A DNA stretch of 7,328 nucleotides from contig CALPQG020000122.1 of the NCBI GenBank assembly GCA_943325655.2, positions 1 through 7,328 of the forward strand, in the 5' to 3' direction. Positions within the stretch are counted from its first letter, which is position 1. Each line of letters begins with the position of its first letter. Made by a program: the position numbers and the translations under genes. Below the pieces are notes generated by a model. It did not search any database. It was given only the letters and a program-made list of their open reading frames with translations, and was not told the DNA's origin. Of the stretch, positions 4,701 to 7,328 are shown piece after piece. The DNA comes from Bifidobacterium breve (GTDB lineage: Bacteria > Bacteroidota > Bacteroidia > Cytophagales > UBA9547).

Positions 4701-7328
4701 ACTTTATGGTTCCTGGTGTCCTTCAAGCCTTACGTTAAACACCAATACAAAACGTTTTATTCCTTCAGGAGATCCTGCTATCACTTATGAAACCAAATAT
4801 GAATATGATAACTTAGGCAACCTTGATTATAAATATGAATTCAATAATGATATTCCTAAAACTATAAAAACACATTATTACAATAGGAAATTCGGTTTAC
4901 CTCAAAGTACAGAGATTAGTTCCCCAAATGCTAATCCGGTTGTAGAAACCAAAACAGGCTCAGTACTTTATGATGTTACTGGCAGGTTTGTTATAGAAAG
5001 TACTAATACATTAAATCAGGTCAGTAAATCTTTTTACAATCCTTTGGGACGATTGGTTAGCGAAACAGGCGTTGATGGTATTACCATTTCACATAATTAT
5101 GATGGTTTTGGAAGAGAAATCTATATGCTCACTCCTGTTGGGTCAGTTACGAAAACATTTGCATGGACTCAAGGTTCGCCATCTGGGTCTTTATACAGCG
5201 TCACCACAACTGCTACAGACAAACCTACAAGCATTACTTATTATGATGCCGCAGACAGAGTAATCAAATCTCAAATTACAGGACGAAAGAATTCAACTGT
5301 TTGTAAAGACAATGTATATAATATTGATGGTACACTTCAAAAAACATCAAAACCATATTATGCCAATCTTTTTGAAACACCAATATGGATTGAAAATACA
5401 GTTTATGATAACCTATTCCGCTTAAGGGAACAAAAAGTAAACGCACTGATTACCAGATATAATTATGACAATAGTGGCAGAATTTTGACAGTTACCGATC
5501 CTAAAATGCATCGGACTGTTACCTATACGAATGCTTTAGGACTAACAACATCAGTAGAGGATGCAAAAAATAACATTACTTCATTTACCTATAACAATCT
5601 TTTATTGCCTAAAAATACAGGGACAAATATCTTAGGCTATGATGATTATGGCCATAAAACGAGTTTAAATGATCCCAATGCAGGCATCACTACTTATGCT
5701 TATGACGCTTATGGCAGGTTATTTACCGAAACAAATGCTGGAGGTACATATACCTTGCATTATGATGGACTTAACAGGCCCGTATCAAGGACGGGACCTG
5801 ATGAAAACATTGTTTATACGTACAATACAAGTGGAAAAGGGATTAACCAACCTGCCAGTATAACCAATACGGTGAATAACAATGGGCAAACCTATGCTTA
5901 TGACAATTTGGGGAGACTCACCAGTCTAAAAGAACAAAGTGGAGGGCAGGTTTTTGAAACAAAATATGAGTATGATCTTCAAAATGGGAATCTTATAAAA
6001 CAGGTTTATCCTACAGGCTTTACCATAAAGAAATCGTATGAAAAGGGATATTTAAAAGACATAACAAGAGCCGATAACAATACCGCAATCTGGACACAGG
6101 GAAATATTTCAAGTACACTTTCGGAATATACATTTGGTAATAACCAGACGGTAAGCTATAAATTCAGCACCGATTATAATATCTTAACAGGAATTAATGT
6201 GGACAATAAATTCAACTGGACCTATAATTTTGAAAAAGAAACCGGCAATCTAAAACAACGCAAAGACTTAAGTTTGAATGCGTTAAATATCAGCAGAAAC
6301 CTGGTCGAAGATTTCACCTACGATGAGCTCGACAGGCTCACAACGATCTCCCAAAATACGGTGCTTAATAACACTATTAATTATACCAATAATGGGAACA
6401 TCAATTCTAAAACAGATGCAGGAAATCAGTATGCTTACCACGTCCAAAAGATTCACGCTCTTGAAAAAATTACGCCCTCAACAGCATTTCCAAGTGCTGT
6501 ACAAGCCATTACTTATAATGGCTTCAGGCGCCCGGCAATGATAACCGAAGATGGGACCGTAAATAATTACACCTTGAGTTATGGCATAGACCGTGAGCGA
6601 GTTAAAAGTGTATTGAAAGCCAATAACCAAATTATAGAAACCAACTATTATGCAAACAGTTTTGAGCGTGAAATAAAAGGAAGTATCACCAGAGATATTC
6701 ATTACATTGCCTCTGAAGATGGTACTGTGGCTACTTATATTACGACCAATAATGCCGATGGGAAAATGTATTATTTGTTAACAGACTATTTGGGTTCTAT
6801 CTTGCAATTACGAAAAGATGATGGTAGTATTGAGGCAGAAATGAGCTACGACGCTTGGGGAAGAAGAAGAAAACCTGAAAACTGGAGTACAAGTGGCGTT
6901 ACCATTCCAACCATCCTTTCAAGAGGGTATACAGGCCATGAGCATCTTGATGTATTTAACCTCATTAATATGAATGCAAGGTTATACGACCCGCAGGTAG
7001 GTAGAATGCTAAGCCCAGACAATGAAATTCAGGATGCAAACAATTCACAGAATTATAACAGGTATAGTTATGTAATAAATAATCCCTTGAAATATGCTGA
7101 CCCTACAGGGAATTTCTATGGCAACCCTTCAATGTCTCCTGGTTACATTGGCCCTTCCGGAGGAAGAGGAGGAGGAGGAGGTGGTGGTGGACATTCAGGA
7201 GGAAATCCTGGTGGTGGAAATTCGCCTGGTGGTGGAAATCCTGGTGGCGGAAATAATGAATCAAAAGAGGTAACTGACGTTAATAATGCTCGCGATAGGG
7301 TAAATCCAGGATTACCACCAGGGTTTCC
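1726..7328 (+). CDS. Secreted SpvB/FG-GAP/RHS protein, TcB-TcC-like fused cocoon (3' truncated)
   Basis: One open frame runs from ATG 1726 to the window edge without a stop, at least 1867 codons. An in-frame TAA at 1711-1713 makes this ATG the first possible start. Residues 1-21 are a Sec signal peptide (cleavage LQA/Q). There is no Cys, so it is not a lipoprotein. Residues 33-68 (GTYVARDKIKLSQGFSAK...) resemble the Bacteroidota 3-coathanger-stack segment. Residues 99-153 match the SpvB family signature, from SSSGAATYTIPI to LGKSWSLTGLS. Seven FG-GAP/VCBS Asp-rich motifs follow (406-771), then a TcdB-middle-like part (793-877, ending GYMGFDQV), YD repeats (about 1026-1538), the RHS core (1682-1795) and a Gly-rich linker. 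In Tc toxins the TcB and TcC subunits form a hollow RHS shell that holds a C-terminal effector cut off inside it by the core. By analogy this is a polymorphic toxin or cocoon protein, but its effector domain lies beyond the window. An adhesin or wall-associated WapA-like role cannot be excluded. Confidence 0.93.
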   Translation, partial: MRFLQYISVFILLISTSNLQAQGQKELLLSTPQAAGTYVARDKIKLSQGFSAKSSSGVGKFTLDATITPAASYGSLSASGRPSNQTAFTTSNVVGTIAGSADVSSSGAATYTIPIVIPTGTAGMEPELFIMYNSQNSNGQLGKSWSLTGLSTINLAPKNYYYNFAEANFAGEEYGLELDGSRLILINGMYGFSGSEYRTEIDSYKKITLTDNGFIVLNKDGTVNEYGSNANSTINSGRVGIDITLRSSYSFRLTKTTDKNGNFISYTYGQADGESWIQQINYTGNTIEGLSTFAKIVFMYDIKTDKNILYTHNYKITQSRLLSKIEVSTKETLFRQYDLSYSYDGFSTLLSEIKETGTDGKSFNTTKIKWGPSNTGDPYLVPTGIMINNSPVVNQIRPNQQIIAGDFNGDGKNEFLSYREGDINKIYNTGTTNPNTDWTLYNKPTSASPFTQLASGIFFPYTTNLYVNYLNVVDINKDGKDELLQLYVNKYNKFHIVTVKVYQFINNTFQDVTAAFPDFSRNYAQTVTDNNLRYEYKVYTGDFDGDNNTDLMLSQSVEHQASIYNVFRCKIIDIDQVVPIANTSLGLLNYGIFVANINGNTKTDIITVSELKMNAYELNTSTNTFESISTYTDAEAIQTHYSNFTLPTCQIFIKDFNGDGLSDILYKNDIRLYFSYSKNSIQNNFIYIGEDINSDNPLLIGDFIGDEKIELLRYIPDIGPGFDFFSVSDTEEAGLVFISHQDKPSSTNSVIDLVFFESVNLVDYNSDGKDDFLFPERDNQYHVFSFTNDNGANGLVTSIENGFSNITNFNYAFINNTTAYTYSNVNSPSIFSYCKPIKVTTNMNQQFGGSFTTTINYSYRNILFNTNGIGYMGFDQVTKNYSTIAKTEVYNYAYPSNLFYNQFLTKVSANDNNGQAISESNYTLPVITTTGKVSQLKQTSTTKKDFIKGTSSTTVINYNSATGNVSSTEEKVFDDITTTTLVYEETNNNQYGLYGSWCPSSLTLNTNTKRFIPSGDPAITYETKYEYDNLGNLDYKYEFNNDIPKTIKTHYYNRKFGLPQSTEISSPNANPVVETKTGSVLYDVTGRFVIESTNTLNQVSKSFYNPLGRLVSETGVDGITISHNYDGFGREIYMLTPVGSVTKTFAWTQGSPSGSLYSVTTTATDKPTSITYYDAADRVIKSQITGRKNSTVCKDNVYNIDGTLQKTSKPYYANLFETPIWIENTVYDNLFRLREQKVNALITRYNYDNSGRILTVTDPKMHRTVTYTNALGLTTSVEDAKNNITSFTYNNLLLPKNTGTNILGYDDYGHKTSLNDPNAGITTYAYDAYGRLFTETNAGGTYTLHYDGLNRPVSRTGPDENIVYTYNTSGKGINQPASITNTVNNNGQTYAYDNLGRLTSLKEQSGGQVFETKYEYDLQNGNLIKQVYPTGFTIKKSYEKGYLKDITRADNNTAIWTQGNISSTLSEYTFGNNQTVSYKFSTDYNILTGINVDNKFNWTYNFEKETGNLKQRKDLSLNALNISRNLVEDFTYDELDRLTTISQNTVLNNTINYTNNGNINSKTDAGNQYAYHVQKIHALEKITPSTAFPSAVQAITYNGFRRPAMITEDGTVNNYTLSYGIDRERVKSVLKANNQIIETNYYANSFEREIKGSITRDIHYIASEDGTVATYITTNNADGKMYYLLTDYLGSILQLRKDDGSIEAEMSYDAWGRRRKPENWSTSGVTIPTILSRGYTGHEHLDVFNLINMNARLYDPQVGRMLSPDNEIQDANNSQNYNRYSYVINNPLKYADPTGNFYGNPSMSPGYIGPSGGRGGGGGGGGHSGGNPGGGNSPGGGNPGGGNNESKEVTDVNNARDRVNPGLPPGF
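2020..2184 (+). other. SpvB-like N-terminal motif within the RHS protein
   Basis: Residues 99-153 of the large protein contain GSADVSSSGAATYTIPIVIP, then a short GTAGMEPELFIMYNSQ stretch, then GQLGKSWSLTGLSTI. This follows the pattern known at the start of SpvB/TcB proteins: 'SPSGAATYSIPI', 'P.GT.GM.P.L.L.YSS', 'G.LG.GWSL.GLS.I'. In TcB the region builds part of the shell wall and precedes the propeller. The downstream part (about 170-290, with EYGLELDGSRLIL and YRTEIDSYKKI) continues this Bacteroidota SpvB/RHS pattern. Confidence 0.85.
2929..4050 (+). repeat. Seven FG-GAP/VCBS-type Asp-rich repeats, predicted beta-propeller
   Basis: Residues 402-775 of the large protein hold seven motifs of the D-x-[ND]-x-D-G-x-x-[DE] type. 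They begin at 406 (DFNGDGKNE), 474 (DINKDGKDE), 542 (DFDGDNNTD), 596 (NINGNTKTD, degenerate), 655 (DFNGDGLSD), 702 (DFIGDEKIE, degenerate) and 763 (DYNSDGKDD). Spacing is 47-68 residues, the size of one propeller blade. These loops are known Ca2+ sites in integrin-like FG-GAP propellers. The five canonical motifs should bind metal, while the two degenerate ones have lost key Asp or Gly residues. In TcB the matching propeller docks onto TcA and acts as the gate of the shell. Confidence 0.85.
4102..4356 (+). other. TcdB middle/N-terminal-like segment of the RHS protein
   Basis: Residues 793-877 run from GLVTSIENGFSNITNFNY, through a variable stretch, to TTINYSYRN and NGIGYMGFDQV. The pattern 'LLTSI.NG.G..T.I.Y' ... 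'Y.Y.G......GF.GF..V' is characteristic of the middle region of TcB and SpvB/RHS proteins, directly after the propeller and before the YD repeats. Its position here is exactly that, which supports the Tc-type reading of the whole chain. Confidence 0.7.
4801..6339 (+). repeat. Array of YD/RHS repeats
   Basis: Residues 1026-1538 of the large protein carry many YD-type repeats of the form Y-[DN]-x-x-G-R-[LIV]. Clear copies include YDNLGNL (1027), YDVTGRF (1082), YNPLGRL (1104), YDGFGREI (1125), YDNSGRIL (1247), YDAYGRLF (1326), YDNLGRLT (1392) and YDELDRLT (1532). Others are degenerate (YDAADRV, YDNLFRL, YDDYGHK, YDGLNRP). Such repeats form the spiralling beta-sheet of the RHS shell. More weakly conserved strands continue to the core at about residue 1680. 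Confidence 0.9.
6769..7110 (+). other. RHS repeat-associated core domain with presumed autocleavage site
   Basis: Residues 1682-1795 contain the full core signature: YYLLTDYLGSILQL, SYDAWGRRR (1707-1715), GYTGHEHLD (1734-1742), NMNARLYDPQVGRMLSPD (1748-1765), NRYSYVINNPLKYADPTG (1778-1795). In TcC-type proteins this domain is an aspartyl-protease-like self-cleaving plug, and it cuts close to the end of the DPxG motif to free the C-terminal effector. The expected acidic residues (D1755, D1765, D1792) and Arg (R1760) are present. The residue after DPTG is Asn, whereas Leu or Met is commoner in proteobacterial TcC/RHS proteins. Confidence 0.93.
7159..7257 (+). repeat. Glycine-rich linker encoded by (GGA/GGT)n and GGAAATCCTGGTGGT repeats
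   Basis: Residues 1812-1844 begin with GG-R and eight consecutive Gly codons (7168-7191), followed by GNPGG-type units. The unit GGA AAT CCT GGT GGT occurs at 7201-7215, with an inserted TCG at 7216-7233, and as GGT GGC at 7234-7248. The run follows the RHS core by 16 residues and precedes the start of an unrecognised C-terminal region (ESKEVTDVNN...). A flexible spacer between core and effector is likely. Unit changes of 3, 15 or 18 bases would alter linker length without shifting the frame. Confidence 0.85.

Noticed and set aside
5776..5797. CCCGT...ACGGG inverted repeat
   Set aside because: It is a five-base match inside a conserved coding stretch (NRPVSRTGP) and is probably coincidence.
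5072..6541. Three short plus-strand open frames (5072-5263, 5669-5863, 6323-6541)
   Set aside because: All are out-of-phase shadows of the YD-repeat array. The true frame in each place encodes clear YD repeats.
6478..6702. 74-codon minus-strand open frame
   Set aside because: It is antisense to the end of the YD array and has no supporting motifs.
1..7328. CRISPR array, tRNA/rRNA genes, insertion sequence or transposase
   Set aside because: I saw no spaced direct repeats, cloverleaf-like sequence, transposase motif or terminal inverted repeats on either strand. Almost all of the window is accounted for by the coding regions.

Overview
The window looks like low-GC Bacteroidota DNA, most likely from the class Flavobacteriia. 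The clues are AT-rich intergenic DNA, no clear Shine-Dalgarno sequences, a type IX secretion (T9SS) C-terminal sorting domain, a surface/tail-fibre-like protein with a C-terminal block common in this phylum, and an RHS protein with a Bacteroidota-style N-terminus. I cannot name a species.

Layout: positions 1-91 may hold the last codons of an unrelated upstream gene. A short AT-rich gap (92-177) contains a candidate Bacteroidota promoter. Three genes follow on the + strand, each starting with its own Sec signal peptide. (1) 178-1128 encodes a 316-residue secreted protein with a tail-fibre-like C-terminal block and a Gln-rich coiled coil. (2) 1237-1683 encodes a 148-residue protein made of a signal peptide, one YD-type RHS peptide and a T9SS type A sorting domain. 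(3) 1726 to the window edge is one uninterrupted reading frame of at least 1867 codons. I translated every codon and found no stop. This third gene fills three quarters of the window and runs off its right end.

The large protein combines, in order: a signal peptide, a short segment like the Bacteroidota '3-coathanger stack', an SpvB-like motif, seven FG-GAP/VCBS Asp-rich motifs (predicted beta-propeller), a TcdB-middle-like segment, a long array of YD repeats, the RHS repeat-associated core, and a glycine-rich linker. This is the order of a TcB-TcC (Tc toxin BC) cocoon fused into one secreted chain. The C-terminal domain expected to follow the core, usually the variable effector or toxin, lies almost entirely outside the window. 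So do any immunity gene and any stop codon.

How the genes may work together (inference): the spacing (108 and 42 bases), the shared strand and the lack of a recognisable promoter or terminator between them suggest one transcription unit. All three products would cross the inner membrane through Sec. The small T9SS-sorted YD protein could be an outer-membrane export or anchoring partner for the RHS cocoon, and the coiled-coil protein could be a surface or adhesive component. Neither role is proven by the sequence.
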